Shown here piece by piece: positions 32,075 through 40,018 of a stretch of 53,666 nucleotides of DNA (position 1 is the stretch's first letter; every line of letters begins with the position of its first letter). Below the pieces are notes generated by a model. That model saw nothing but the letters and a program-made list of their open reading frames with translations, did no database searches and was not told the origin of the DNA. This DNA is from Mediannikoviicoccus sp037890055 (GTDB taxonomy: Bacteria > Bacillota > Clostridia > Tissierellales > Peptoniphilaceae). The stretch lies in NCBI GenBank assembly GCA_037890055.1, contig JBBKBD010000012.1. One strand, 5' to 3'. Position numbers and translations under genes: made by a program.

Positions 32075-33477
32075 TGAATAGCTTAGAAAATTTAAAACCA
32101 CAGAGGGTATTTTATTATTTTAAAAAGTTAATGGATATACCAAGACCCAGTGGATTTGAAAAAGAAGTTTCAGACTATTTGGTAGAAACTGGTAAAAAAC
32201 TTGGCTTTGAAACCTATCAAGATGAATATTTAAATGTAATTTTAAAAAGAAGTGCCTCAACAGGCTATGAAGATGTGCCGAAGGTGGTACTACAAGGTCA
32301 TATGGACATGGTTGGGTCAAAACTTTCTGACTCAAACCACGACTTCACAAAAGATCCAATTATCCCAGTGGTGGAAAATGGATTTCTAATGGCGAAGGAC
32401 ACAACCCTTGGTGCTGACAATGGAATTGCTATTGCCATAGCACTTGCCATAATGGAAGACGAAAACTACATTGGCCCACAGATAGAACTTCTTGTTACAA
32501 CGGAAGAAGAAACCAGCATGAATGGTGCATTAAAACTTTCTGACGAAGTTTTAGAAGGGGACTACCTTATAAACATTGACTCTGAAGAAGAGGGCATTCT
32601 CACAGTGGGATCCGCAGGAGGACTGACTGTTTTCGTTGAAGAAGAAATTCAAAATGATGGCGATAAAGAGGGCTTTGAAATAAAAGTTAGTGGACTCAAA
32701 GGTGGCCACTCTGGAATGCAAATTCATGAAGACAGAGGCAATGCAGTAAAAATTTTAGGAAGCTTCTTAGCGGAACTAAAAGATATTTCCATTGGCGAAT
32801 TTAGCTGCGGCACTTTGGACAATGTTATTCCATCGGAAGGATTTGTAAAGGTCTATGGAAATGATATAGAAGCACTTGAAGAGGCGAAGGAAAAAATAAT
32901 TTCTAAATATGAAACTCTTTTAGGGGAGCTTCAAATAAATATAGTTAAAACCACAGGAAAAAGCTACTCAAAAGAGCAATCACAAAGGCTTATTAAAGCT
33001 ATAAATGAACTTCCAACGGGAGTTAACTCCTTTATGAAGGACGGAACAGTTGAGTCTTCCAACAACCTTGCCTTTGTAAAAGAAGATGATGGAAAGATTA
33101 AAATTGAAATTTCCCTACGTTCTTCTGAAAATCATGTGTTAAAAGAACTAAAAGAAAAAATCACAAAAGTTTTGGATGAAAGTGGATTTAATTATGAAAT
33201 CGGCGCAAGATATCCAAGTTGGGAGTATAAAGAGGATTCAAAACTTCGAGTGCTTGCTCAAGATGTTTATAAGAAAATGGAAGGAAGAGACTTTGAAACC
33301 ATCGTAATTCATGCGGGCCTTGAATGTGGAGCAATTTATGAAAAATATCCAAACATGGACATAATTTCAATTGGACCAAACATAACAGGTGCCCACTCGG
33401 TAAAGGAAAGACTTGAAATAAAATCCGTGGAAAGAGTGTACGACTACTTGGTGGAACTATTAAAGGAAATAAAATAA
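32074..33477 (+). CDS. pepD: aminoacyl-histidine dipeptidase (PepD)
   Basis: 467 residues, M20C family. Ligand motifs are Q-G-H76-M-D78-M-V, L-G-A-D-N-G-I-A, catalytic T-T-E-E-E-T, and the C-terminal H-A-G-L-E-C-G. The lid domain begins with G-L-K-G-G-H-S-G. It hydrolyses Xaa-His and other dipeptides. It is the third gene of the AcoX-pepT-pepD unit and is followed by a terminator. Confidence 0.94.
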   Translation: MNSLENLKPQRVFYYFKKLMDIPRPSGFEKEVSDYLVETGKKLGFETYQDEYLNVILKRSASTGYEDVPKVVLQGHMDMVGSKLSDSNHDFTKDPIIPVVENGFLMAKDTTLGADNGIAIAIALAIMEDENYIGPQIELLVTTEEETSMNGALKLSDEVLEGDYLINIDSEEEGILTVGSAGGLTVFVEEEIQNDGDKEGFEIKVSGLKGGHSGMQIHEDRGNAVKILGSFLAELKDISIGEFSCGTLDNVIPSEGFVKVYGNDIEALEEAKEKIISKYETLLGELQINIVKTTGKSYSKEQSQRLIKAINELPTGVNSFMKDGTVESSNNLAFVKEDDGKIKIEISLRSSENHVLKELKEKITKVLDESGFNYEIGARYPSWEYKEDSKLRVLAQDVYKKMEGRDFETIVIHAGLECGAIYEKYPNMDIISIGPNITGAHSVKERLEIKSVERVYDYLVELLKEIK

Positions 33478-33481
33478 TGAA

Positions 33482-33505
33482 GCATGGTGAAAGCCATGCA
33501 TTTTT
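33482..33505 (+). terminator. intrinsic terminator of the AcoX-pepT-pepD operon
   Basis: GCATGG / CCATGC stem (6 bp) with a TGAAAG loop, followed by ATTTTTAT. Confidence 0.75.
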
Positions 33506-33575
33506 ATAAAGAAATTTACGAAAAATACTTTTAAAATTATCATCTTTAATATAAACTTATCACATAGGAGATGGA

Positions 33576-34079
33576 ATGAAGCTAATAACCACGAAGCAAA
33601 AGCATATTATAAAAGTTTTAAGCATATACAAAGATGGAAGACGAAGCCTTAAGGAAAAGGGCGTTAATCAGTGGCAGGATGAAGGGCCAAGCCTTGAGAG
33701 TTTACTTAGAGACATGGAAAATAATTTTTCGTATGTTCTTGAAGATGGAGAAGAAATAGTTGGCACAACTGCAGTTACAGAAGGCATTGACAAGACCTAT
33801 TTAGAAATAGACGGAGCTTGGCTAAATGGGGAGGACTATGTAACGGTACATAGATTTGCCGTATCAAGAGTTTGCAGAGGCAAGGGCTATGGAAAGAAGA
33901 TGTTTAAAGAAATAGAAGAACTTGCAAAATCAAAAGGAATTAAAAACATTAGAGTGGACACCCATAAAGACAATGACAACATGAAGGGGCTTTTAGAGAG
34001 CCTTGGGTATAAATACTGTGGAATTATTCGCCTAGAAAATGGCGATTTAAGAAATGCATATCAAAAGGAGTTGAAATAA
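33576..34079 (+). CDS. GNAT-family N-acetyltransferase
   Basis: 167 residues. The GNAT core is clear: beta4 V-T-V-H-R-F-A-V, acetyl-CoA loop R-G-K-G-Y-G-K-K-M-F (Q/RxxGxG/A), then I-R-V-D-T-H-K-D-N and the C-terminal L-G-Y-K-Y-C-G. Substrate unknown. ATG follows TAGGAGATGG. It overlaps the AIM24 gene by 1 bp. Confidence 0.9.
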   Translation: MKLITTKQKHIIKVLSIYKDGRRSLKEKGVNQWQDEGPSLESLLRDMENNFSYVLEDGEEIVGTTAVTEGIDKTYLEIDGAWLNGEDYVTVHRFAVSRVCRGKGYGKKMFKEIEELAKSKGIKNIRVDTHKDNDNMKGLLESLGYKYCGIIRLENGDLRNAYQKELK

Positions 34080-34762
34080 TGAAATACGAAATAGTTGGAG
34101 ACAACCTTCCAGTACTTAAAGTGAAACTTGAAAATGGAGAAAGCATAATAACAGAAGGTGGCGGCATGAGCTGGATGACACCAAACCTAAAGATGGAAAC
34201 TACATCAAGAGGAGGAGTAGGAAAGGCCATAGGAAGACTTTTTAGCGGTGAAAAGATGTTTCAAAACAGATACACCTGCGTAAATGGAGTTGACGGAGAA
34301 ATTGCAATTGCATCATCATTTCCTGGAAGTATCTTAGCCTTTGACATCGAAGATGGAGAAATAATTGCGCAAAAGTCTGCCTTTCTAGCGTGTGAAGAAG
34401 GCGTTGACCTTTCAGTGCAATTCCAAAAGAAACTTAGCACAGGCTTCTTCGGTGGTGAAGGATTTATTATGCAAAGACTGTCAGGACATGGCAAGGCATT
34501 TGTAGAAATAGATGGCCACTGTGAGATCATAGAACTAAACCCAGGAGAAAAAATAGTTATAAGCACTGGCAACCTTGCAGCAATGGACGCCACTTGTGAC
34601 ATGGAAATAAAATCTGTAGAAGGCCTAAAGAATATGTTTTTAGGCGGCGAAGGCGTGTTCAATACAGTTGTTACAGGCCCGGGCAAAGTATATCTACAAG
34701 GTATGCCAATATCTCAAATAGCAAATTTAATAATGGCAAATTCTGTTAAAGTGAATGACTAA
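34079..34762 (+). CDS. TIGR00266/AIM24 family protein
   Basis: 227 residues of the AIM24-like beta-barrel family: I-T-E-G-G-G-M-S-W-M near the N-terminus, G-E-G-F-I-M-Q-R-L-S-G-H-G in the middle, and L-N-P-G-E-K-I-V-I-S-T-G-N-L with a late G-P-G-K-V-Y-L-Q. Family members are widespread; a biochemical function is not established. Translation is coupled to the GNAT gene through a 1-bp overlap. No signal peptide. Confidence 0.92.
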   Translation: MKYEIVGDNLPVLKVKLENGESIITEGGGMSWMTPNLKMETTSRGGVGKAIGRLFSGEKMFQNRYTCVNGVDGEIAIASSFPGSILAFDIEDGEIIAQKSAFLACEEGVDLSVQFQKKLSTGFFGGEGFIMQRLSGHGKAFVEIDGHCEIIELNPGEKIVISTGNLAAMDATCDMEIKSVEGLKNMFLGGEGVFNTVVTGPGKVYLQGMPISQIANLIMANSVKVND

Positions 34763-34766
34763 AAAC

Positions 34767-34796
34767 AAAGGCTATGAGCTTTCTCATGGCCTTTTA
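34767..34796 (+). terminator. intrinsic terminator after AIM24 gene
   Basis: AAAGGCTATGAG / CTCATGGCCTTT stem (12 bp, one wobble) with a CTTT loop and a short T tract. Confidence 0.8.
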
Positions 34797-34879
34797 AATT
34801 ACGGTTTAATAAATAGGGAATTTTTTGCCAATTTGGATTATAATATGCTATAAAATTAGATTTTTATTATGAGGTAGAT

Positions 34880-35932
34880 ATGGGACTAAAAAAAGAAATT
34901 GGAATGTATAAAAAGGGAAAAAATAATTGTATAACAGATGTTGAAGGTGTTAAGGTAGGACAAGTTACAATTAAAACTGGGGATGTTCAAACTGGTGTTA
35001 CTGCCATAGTGCCGAAGGAAAATATTTTTAAAGAAAAACTACTAGCCGCAAGCCATGTGGTAAATGGTTTTGCAAAACCACAGGGGCTAATTCAAATTGA
35101 TGAACTTGGCACCCTTGAAGCACCAATCATATTAACCAACACCCTTTCAGTGGGGACGGCACTAACTGCATCGGTAAAATATATGCTTGAACAAAATCCC
35201 GAAATAGGAGTGGACACTGGCACTATAAACTGCCCAGTGCTTGAATGTAATGATATGAGACTAAACGACATTAGAGGTCTTCATGTTACAGAAGAACATG
35301 TGCTTGAAGCTATAACAAGTGCATCAGTGGACTTTGAAGAGGGCGCCGTTGGTGCAGGGCGTGGCATGAGATGCCATGAACTAAAGGGCGGAATTGGAAC
35401 TTCTTCAAGGGTGGTTTACTATGATAGGGACTATAACATCGGAGTTTTAGTTCTTACTAACCATGCAAAGTTTCATGAACTGACCATAGAGGGAAAAAAC
35501 ATAAAAGCACTTAGGGAAGAGAGTTTACAAAAACAAATACCTGTGGACAAGGAAAAGGAACAGGGTTCAATAATAATTATTATTGCAACGGACCTTCCAC
35601 TTTCATCAAGACAACTAAAAAGGGTTTGCAAGAGAGCCATGTCGGGAATTTCAAGAACAGGAGCAAACTCCGGAAATGGCAGTGGAGAAATTGCGCTTGC
35701 TTTTTCAACTTATAATAAAGTCCCTCATGAAAGGGAAGAGTTTGTAGATATTAAATGCTTAAGTGATGATAAGATTGACGATGTTTTTTCAGCTACAATA
35801 GATGCGATTTACGAAAGTATCTTAAGCTCCATGATTCACGCAGAAAGTGTAAAGGGATACAAGGACTTTGAAGTGGAATCTTTAAGGGATGTACTTGAAG
35901 AAATTTCAGAATTTGAAGAATATTTAAAATAA
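34880..35932 (+). CDS. P1/S58-family peptidase (DmpA/BapA-like beta-peptidyl aminopeptidase)
   Basis: 350 residues. It has the autoproteolytic Gly229-Ser230 junction followed by I-I-I-I-I-A-T-D-L-P-L, the hallmark of DmpA-type Ntn-like peptidases in which the precursor splits into alpha and beta chains and the new N-terminal Ser is the nucleophile. Other conserved blocks are I-T-D-V-E-G-V-K-V-G, G-A-V-G-A-G-R-G-M-R-C, and R-T-G-A-N-S-G-N-G-S-G-E-I-A-L-A-F-S-T. Members release N-terminal amino acids, D-residues or beta-amino acids. It is likely cytosolic, preceded by GAGGTAGAT, and monocistronic. Confidence 0.93.
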   Translation: MGLKKEIGMYKKGKNNCITDVEGVKVGQVTIKTGDVQTGVTAIVPKENIFKEKLLAASHVVNGFAKPQGLIQIDELGTLEAPIILTNTLSVGTALTASVKYMLEQNPEIGVDTGTINCPVLECNDMRLNDIRGLHVTEEHVLEAITSASVDFEEGAVGAGRGMRCHELKGGIGTSSRVVYYDRDYNIGVLVLTNHAKFHELTIEGKNIKALREESLQKQIPVDKEKEQGSIIIIIATDLPLSSRQLKRVCKRAMSGISRTGANSGNGSGEIALAFSTYNKVPHEREEFVDIKCLSDDKIDDVFSATIDAIYESILSSMIHAESVKGYKDFEVESLRDVLEEISEFEEYLK

Positions 35933-35936
35933 AAAG

Positions 35937-35979
35937 AGTCAGTATTTTGATATTACACTAAAATACTGACTTTATTTTT
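35937..35979. terminator. bidirectional terminator between P1 peptidase and YjiH genes
   Basis: A perfect 12-bp stem (AGTCAGTATTTT / AAAATACTGACT) with an 11-nt loop, A-rich on the left and T-rich on the right. It serves converging genes. Confidence 0.88.
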
Positions 35980-37444
35980 AGAATAAGATGTGCATAAAGA
36001 TTGAACCAATTATGATTGCAAGAATTGTTCTTTCAATGAACACAACTATAAGCTCCCATAATTTTATAGGCAACTTTGCAGACATCATTACAACTATTGT
36101 TTCAGCAAAGAATATTATTTGTGAAATTGAAACTGAAACAACTAGGAATCTTGCTTGTGGATCAAGCACTGGCACTTTTTCTGCTATTAATAGTACAGGC
36201 AAGAACATCTCTGCTATACCAACAGGAAAACTTGCAGCAATTTCTGTTGCGTTAGGTACTCTCAATAGAGTAAGAAGTGGCACGAAAAGTTTACCTAAAA
36301 ATGTAAATATAGGTGTGTTTTCAGCAAGTATCAAAGCACCTGTACCTATGGCGCAAAGTGAAGTAACTACCTTTGGTATAACTTCCACGCTGTCCTTAAG
36401 ACTTGATTTGATTTCACCTCCAAGTGGTGGAGCTAAGAATGCTTTCTTAACTGCTCTTTTTCCACCAGTTGAAAAGATGCTATTAGAAGTAGATTTAGTA
36501 TTATCAATATCTTCTTTAGTTTGCACCTTGCCATTTGGATAGACATCTCTCTTCTTACTAAAAGGAGGGATTCTTCCAACTATACCTGAAATCATAAGTG
36601 TCATAACTGCAGACACAAGATAAACTAGCGCAAAGTGATCTTGAAGTCCTGCGGTTTTAATTACCATGTAGGCAAAACCTACAGATACTGCAGAGAAACC
36701 TGTAGCAACTAGAACAGCTTCTTTCTCTGTGTACACTCCTCTACGGTATAACTTGTTTGTAACAAGTACACCAACTGAACTACTGGAAAGGAATGAAACT
36801 AGTGCGTTTATTGCAGCTCTTCCAGGTAGTTTGAAAACTGGTCTCATAAGTGGCTCCATCAAAGTTCCTATTAAATCTATAAAGCCGTAGTTGATTAAGA
36901 ATGGCATACAGAATGATGAAACCAATATTATCCAAAATACTGCAACAGCAATTGATGGAATTACTGTACCACCAGTTGATGGTCCAACAATAATTTCAGG
37001 GCCATTAAATGAAGTTGTTGCATTAAGTGTATATAGTAGGGCAAATGCGGCACCGATTGAATAGATTAGTGGATGGATCATAGAGTCACCATGATAGTAG
37101 TCATAGATCTTACCACTCTTCGCAAAGTACTTGCCATATATACTAAGTAGTGCGGTCCCTATGGTTATTAATGTTACAAACCATAGTCCATAAATTCCAG
37201 TTAAGTTCATAAGTCCGTTATAAATTATTCCAAAAGTAATGTCGGTTTTGCCGTCAATTGTAATTGGAATAAAAAAGATAAAGATTGCTATAGCTGTGAA
37301 AATCAAACTTTTAGCAATCCCTTTTTTTCTATCATTTGGTTTTAAATCGAAAGAGTCTAACTGATGTAAGTCTTCGAGATCTAAATTTAGATCTCGAATT
37401 TCTGACTTACTAAGAGCTCCTCTAAAATTGATTTGCTCTTTCAT
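35978..37444 (-). CDS. YjiH-family gate-domain membrane protein
   Basis: 488 residues, about 10-12 membrane helices after a ~45-residue cytosolic N-terminus. The Gate-superfamily core appears as G-R-A-A-I-N-A-L-V-S-F-L-S-S-S-S-V-G-V-L-V-T-N (first gate, near 209-231) and V-P-N-A-T-E-I-A-A-S-F-P-V-G-I-A-E-M-F-L-P (second, near 390-410). It is co-translated with the guanidino hydrolase (stop and start overlap by 1 bp), so its cargo is probably the hydrolase substrate or product. YjiH proteins are presumed transporters; I know of no firmly established substrate. It shares only superfamily features with the protein at 1018-2166. Confidence 0.85.
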   Translation of the reverse strand: MKEQINFRGALSKSEIRDLNLDLEDLHQLDSFDLKPNDRKKGIAKSLIFTAIAIFIFFIPITIDGKTDITFGIIYNGLMNLTGIYGLWFVTLITIGTALLSIYGKYFAKSGKIYDYYHGDSMIHPLIYSIGAAFALLYTLNATTSFNGPEIIVGPSTGGTVIPSIAVAVFWIILVSSFCMPFLINYGFIDLIGTLMEPLMRPVFKLPGRAAINALVSFLSSSSVGVLVTNKLYRRGVYTEKEAVLVATGFSAVSVGFAYMVIKTAGLQDHFALVYLVSAVMTLMISGIVGRIPPFSKKRDVYPNGKVQTKEDIDNTKSTSNSIFSTGGKRAVKKAFLAPPLGGEIKSSLKDSVEVIPKVVTSLCAIGTGALILAENTPIFTFLGKLFVPLLTLLRVPNATEIAASFPVGIAEMFLPVLLIAEKVPVLDPQARFLVVSVSISQIIFFAETIVVMMSAKLPIKLWELIVVFIERTILAIIIGSIFMHILF

Positions 37445-38406
37445 TATTTTTGTTTCGCTTTCTTATTTAATGCAAGGATTGATAAGAATTCAAAGATTAA
37501 GTTAGCAGCAAGTAGAGAAGTTATTTCTGCATGGTCATATGGAGGTGCAACTTCAACTACGTCCATTCCAACAAAGTTCAATCCTTCTAATCTTCTGATA
37601 ATATCTACACCTTCAAGTGAAGTGTATCCACCTACTTCAGGAGTACCTGTACCAGGTGCATAAGCAGGGTCTATAAAGTCTATATCAAAAGTTAAGAATA
37701 CTTTGTTATCTCCGATAATTTCTTTAGCCTTTTTAATTGTTTCAGGAATTCCCATTTCACGAACTTTGTAAGTAGGGATAAGAGTTAATCCTAAATCCTT
37801 AGCTAGTTTAAATTCTCCAGCATCATATAGAGATCCTCTCATACCAATTTGTACTGATTTGTGAGGGTCAATTAGTCCTTCTTCAATTGCTCTTCTAAAT
37901 GGAGTTCCGTGATTGTACTTTTCTCCAAATACTGTGTCGTTAATGTCAGCGTGAGAGTCAAAGTGAAGTAGTGATACAGGTCCGTGTTCCTTTGCTACTG
38001 CTCTAAGTTCTCCAAGAGTTATAGAGTGGTCTCCACCAAGAGCTATTGGAATAGCGCCTGCTTTTAATATTTCGCTTGCAAATTTTTCAATTGCATCATA
38101 TGTTGGATGTATGTATCCAGGAACAACGTTAACGTCTCCAAGATCTCCACCCTTTAGGTAGTCAAGAATATTAACTTCGTGTACAGGATTGTTAGTCTTC
38201 ATCATTACAGAAATGTTTCTTATAGCTTGAGGACCAAATCTTGCCCCAACTCTGTATGAACAAGCTGTATCAAAAGGAATTCCGTAGATTGCGAAGTCTA
38301 GTCCTTCTGCATTGTCAAATCTTTGCATACGCATAAAGTTTCCTGTGTTAACAAATCTTGGTGAAGCAAATGCTGTTGCTGGTTGTTTAATATTTTTTTC
38401 TGTCAT
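37444..38406 (-). CDS. ureohydrolase: agmatinase/guanidino-acid hydrolase family
   Basis: 320 residues with all Mn ligands of the arginase superfamily: His127 (G-G-D-H-S), Asp150/His152/Asp154 (H-F-D-S-H-A-D), and Asp241/Asp243 (F-D-I-D-F-I-D-P). It hydrolyses a guanidino compound to urea plus an amine. The P-F-D-T-A-C-S-Y-R-V-G-A-R-F-G-P-Q block and H-G-T-P-F-R-R-A-I-E-E-G-L look closer to guanidinobutyrase/guanidinopropionase-type enzymes than to arginase. I recall this resemblance rather than having computed it, so agmatine remains possible. No urease is visible in the window. It is paired with YjiH and lies downstream of a regulator gene. The RBS is AAAGGGGTAATTAAAA before ATG. Confidence 0.9.
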   Translation of the reverse strand: MTEKNIKQPATAFASPRFVNTGNFMRMQRFDNAEGLDFAIYGIPFDTACSYRVGARFGPQAIRNISVMMKTNNPVHEVNILDYLKGGDLGDVNVVPGYIHPTYDAIEKFASEILKAGAIPIALGGDHSITLGELRAVAKEHGPVSLLHFDSHADINDTVFGEKYNHGTPFRRAIEEGLIDPHKSVQIGMRGSLYDAGEFKLAKDLGLTLIPTYKVREMGIPETIKKAKEIIGDNKVFLTFDIDFIDPAYAPGTGTPEVGGYTSLEGVDIIRRLEGLNFVGMDVVEVAPPYDHAEITSLLAANLIFEFLSILALNKKAKQK

Positions 38407-38531
38407 TTTTAATTACCCCTTTAAAATTTTTCTAAATTGTTTTCCTTGCAAGAAATTATTTATAAACAAAGTATATGGGGTAATGGTTATAAATGCAAGT
38501 TTTGAAGGCGAAAAAGATGATAAAAAACAGA

Positions 38532-38576
38532 GGAAAACATTCCCTCAGCAAAGATTGAGATTGGAAAAAATTCCAA
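38532..38576 (-). promoter_or_regulatory. two GGAA-N4-TTCC inverted repeats upstream of the ureohydrolase
   Basis: GGAAAACATTCC (38532-38543) and GGAAAAAATTCC (38563-38574, extended to TTGGAA-N4-TTCCAA at 38561-38576) are centred 31 bp apart, about three helical turns. They lie 126-170 bp upstream of the ureohydrolase start, a typical location for the binding sites of enhancer-binding-type regulators such as the one encoded just upstream. Two more copies lie inside the terminator hairpin at 38623-38660. The role is inferred. Confidence 0.35.
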
Positions 38577-38613
38577 AATTAATAAATTGTTCTAAAGAAT
38601 GGGAAATATGAAT

Positions 38614-38660
38614 AAAAAAACTTTCGGAAAAAATTCCAAGTATTTGGAAAATTTTCCGAA
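38614..38660 (-). terminator. intrinsic terminator of the TyrR-like regulator gene
   Basis: 17-nt arms (38623-38639 and 38644-38660, 15 of 17 pairs) and a 4-nt loop are followed on the minus strand by seven T residues (A tract at 38614-38620). It begins 9 bp after the regulator stop codon, so termination is the best single explanation. The arms each also contain a GGAA-N4-TTCC motif. Confidence 0.75.
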
Positions 38661-38668
38661 AAGATATG

Positions 38669-40018
38669 TTACAAAAATGTAATATTTAAATTAAATCTCT
38701 CAATTTTCTTTCGAAGAGTTGATTCATTTATCCCCGCAAGGATTGAAAGTTCTTTAATTGAAGACACTTGCTTGCTGTATTCAAGAATAAGTTTCTTCTC
38801 ATAACTTTCAACTTTTTCTTTAAAAGTTTTGCCGTCATCAATCTTAGTGTAAAAATTATTTATAAATTCTTCCACATGTTCCACGTCAATTATATCGGTG
38901 TCGCTGGTGACAACGAGCCTTTCAATTATGTTTTCCAGCTCACGCACATTGCCGGGCCAACTGTAATTAATTAAAAACTTTTTACAATTTGGAGAAATTG
39001 ATTTGTCCTCGTTGTAAAACTCATTATACTTGTTCATAAACAGATTTATTAGTGGAATAACATCTTCGCCTCTCTCCCTAAGTGGAGGGATTTTAATCGG
39101 TATGATGTTAAGTAGATAGTACAAATCCATTCTAAACTTGCCATCGGAAATATTTTTACTGATATTTTCATTTGACGCAGCTATAATTCTTATGCTAGGA
39201 CTACCTCCCTGAGATTTCATAGAATTTTTTATTCTATTTAATTCATACACAAGCCTTTGCTGACATGGTAGTGGCATATCTGCAATCTCGTCAATAAATA
39301 AAGTTCCGACTTCCGCTTGCTTAAGCAGAGAACCGTTATAACTATTTTTTTCATCAAACAGTTCCTTTTCAATAATCGATTTTGGAATTGCAGAACAATC
39401 TACCTTTATAAAGGGCTTGTCACTTCTAAGGGAATTGTCATGGATGTACTTTGCAAACATGGTCTTTCCACATCCCGGCTCCCCAAATAAAAATATGGGC
39501 GTTTCCATTTTTGAAACTCTGTTTGCAACTTTCATAATCCTCTGCATAGCCTTGGAATTTGAAATAATAACTCCTTCCTTTAAAAATTTTGAATTATATC
39601 TTGACAGGTTTTGGGCCATGGAGTTATTTTCCACAAGCAAATCTTGAAGTTGTAAAGTCATATCACGTAGCGCCTTTGAGTCCTTAACAAATACAACTAC
39701 AGCTTCCAAGTCTTTGCCCTTCATAATAGGAACTCCAGCAGAAATAACTACCTTGTCATTTATATGTTGAATAACTTCTTTTTGCTTGCACGACTCTATG
39801 ACATCCAGTGCGACTGACGTTGAAAATAGTCCAGTCTTCACCAAGTCTTTCATGTTTTTGCCTAAAATTTCTTCCTTTGAAATTCCATCAATTTCTTCAG
39901 CTAATTTATTATAATATAGAGTTGTCCCAGTAGAATCAACTATATGTATGCCCTGATTGGAATTGTCCAGAACTTTAATTAAAAAATTCTTGTTTATTAT
40001 GCTCTTAGTCACAATCAT
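38669..40018 (-). CDS. PAS-AAA+ transcriptional regulator lacking GAFTGA (TyrR-like)
   Basis: 449 residues. PAS domain at about 14-115, short coiled linker (about 118-145), AAA+ domain (about 150-385) and a C-terminal HTH of the TyrR type (about 400-449). Walker A is G179-E-P-G-C-G-K-T186 and Walker B L-F-I-D-E near 240-244; the R-x-D-L-Y-Y-L-L and W-P-G-N-V-R-E-L-E blocks are intact. Between E-L-F (219-221) and G-T-L-F, the usual GAFTGA loop that contacts sigma-54 is missing, with about 8 residues fewer than canonical proteins. TyrR shows the same loss and acts with sigma-70. Its ATG overlaps the cca stop by 4 bp. The neighbouring ureohydrolase-YjiH operon is the likely target. Confidence 0.88.
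   Translation of the reverse strand: MIVTKSIINKNFLIKVLDNSNQGIHIVDSTGTTLYYNKLAEEIDGISKEEILGKNMKDLVKTGLFSTSVALDVIESCKQKEVIQHINDKVVISAGVPIMKGKDLEAVVVFVKDSKALRDMTLQLQDLLVENNSMAQNLSRYNSKFLKEGVIISNSKAMQRIMKVANRVSKMETPIFLFGEPGCGKTMFAKYIHDNSLRSDKPFIKVDCSAIPKSIIEKELFDEKNSYNGSLLKQAEVGTLFIDEIADMPLPCQQRLVYELNRIKNSMKSQGGSPSIRIIAASNENISKNISDGKFRMDLYYLLNIIPIKIPPLRERGEDVIPLINLFMNKYNEFYNEDKSISPNCKKFLINYSWPGNVRELENIIERLVVTSDTDIIDVEHVEEFINNFYTKIDDGKTFKEKVESYEKKLILEYSKQVSSIKELSILAGINESTLRKKIERFNLNITFL

Noticed and set aside
38407..38531. Sigma-54 promoter for the ureohydrolase operon
   Set aside because: On the minus strand two TTGCA elements occur, but neither has a GG element at the required 10-bp spacing upstream, and the nearby AAA+ regulator lacks GAFTGA.
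38623..38660. Large inverted repeat as a purely regulatory operator
   Set aside because: It begins 9 bp after the regulator stop codon and is followed by seven T residues on the minus strand, so an intrinsic terminator explains it better.
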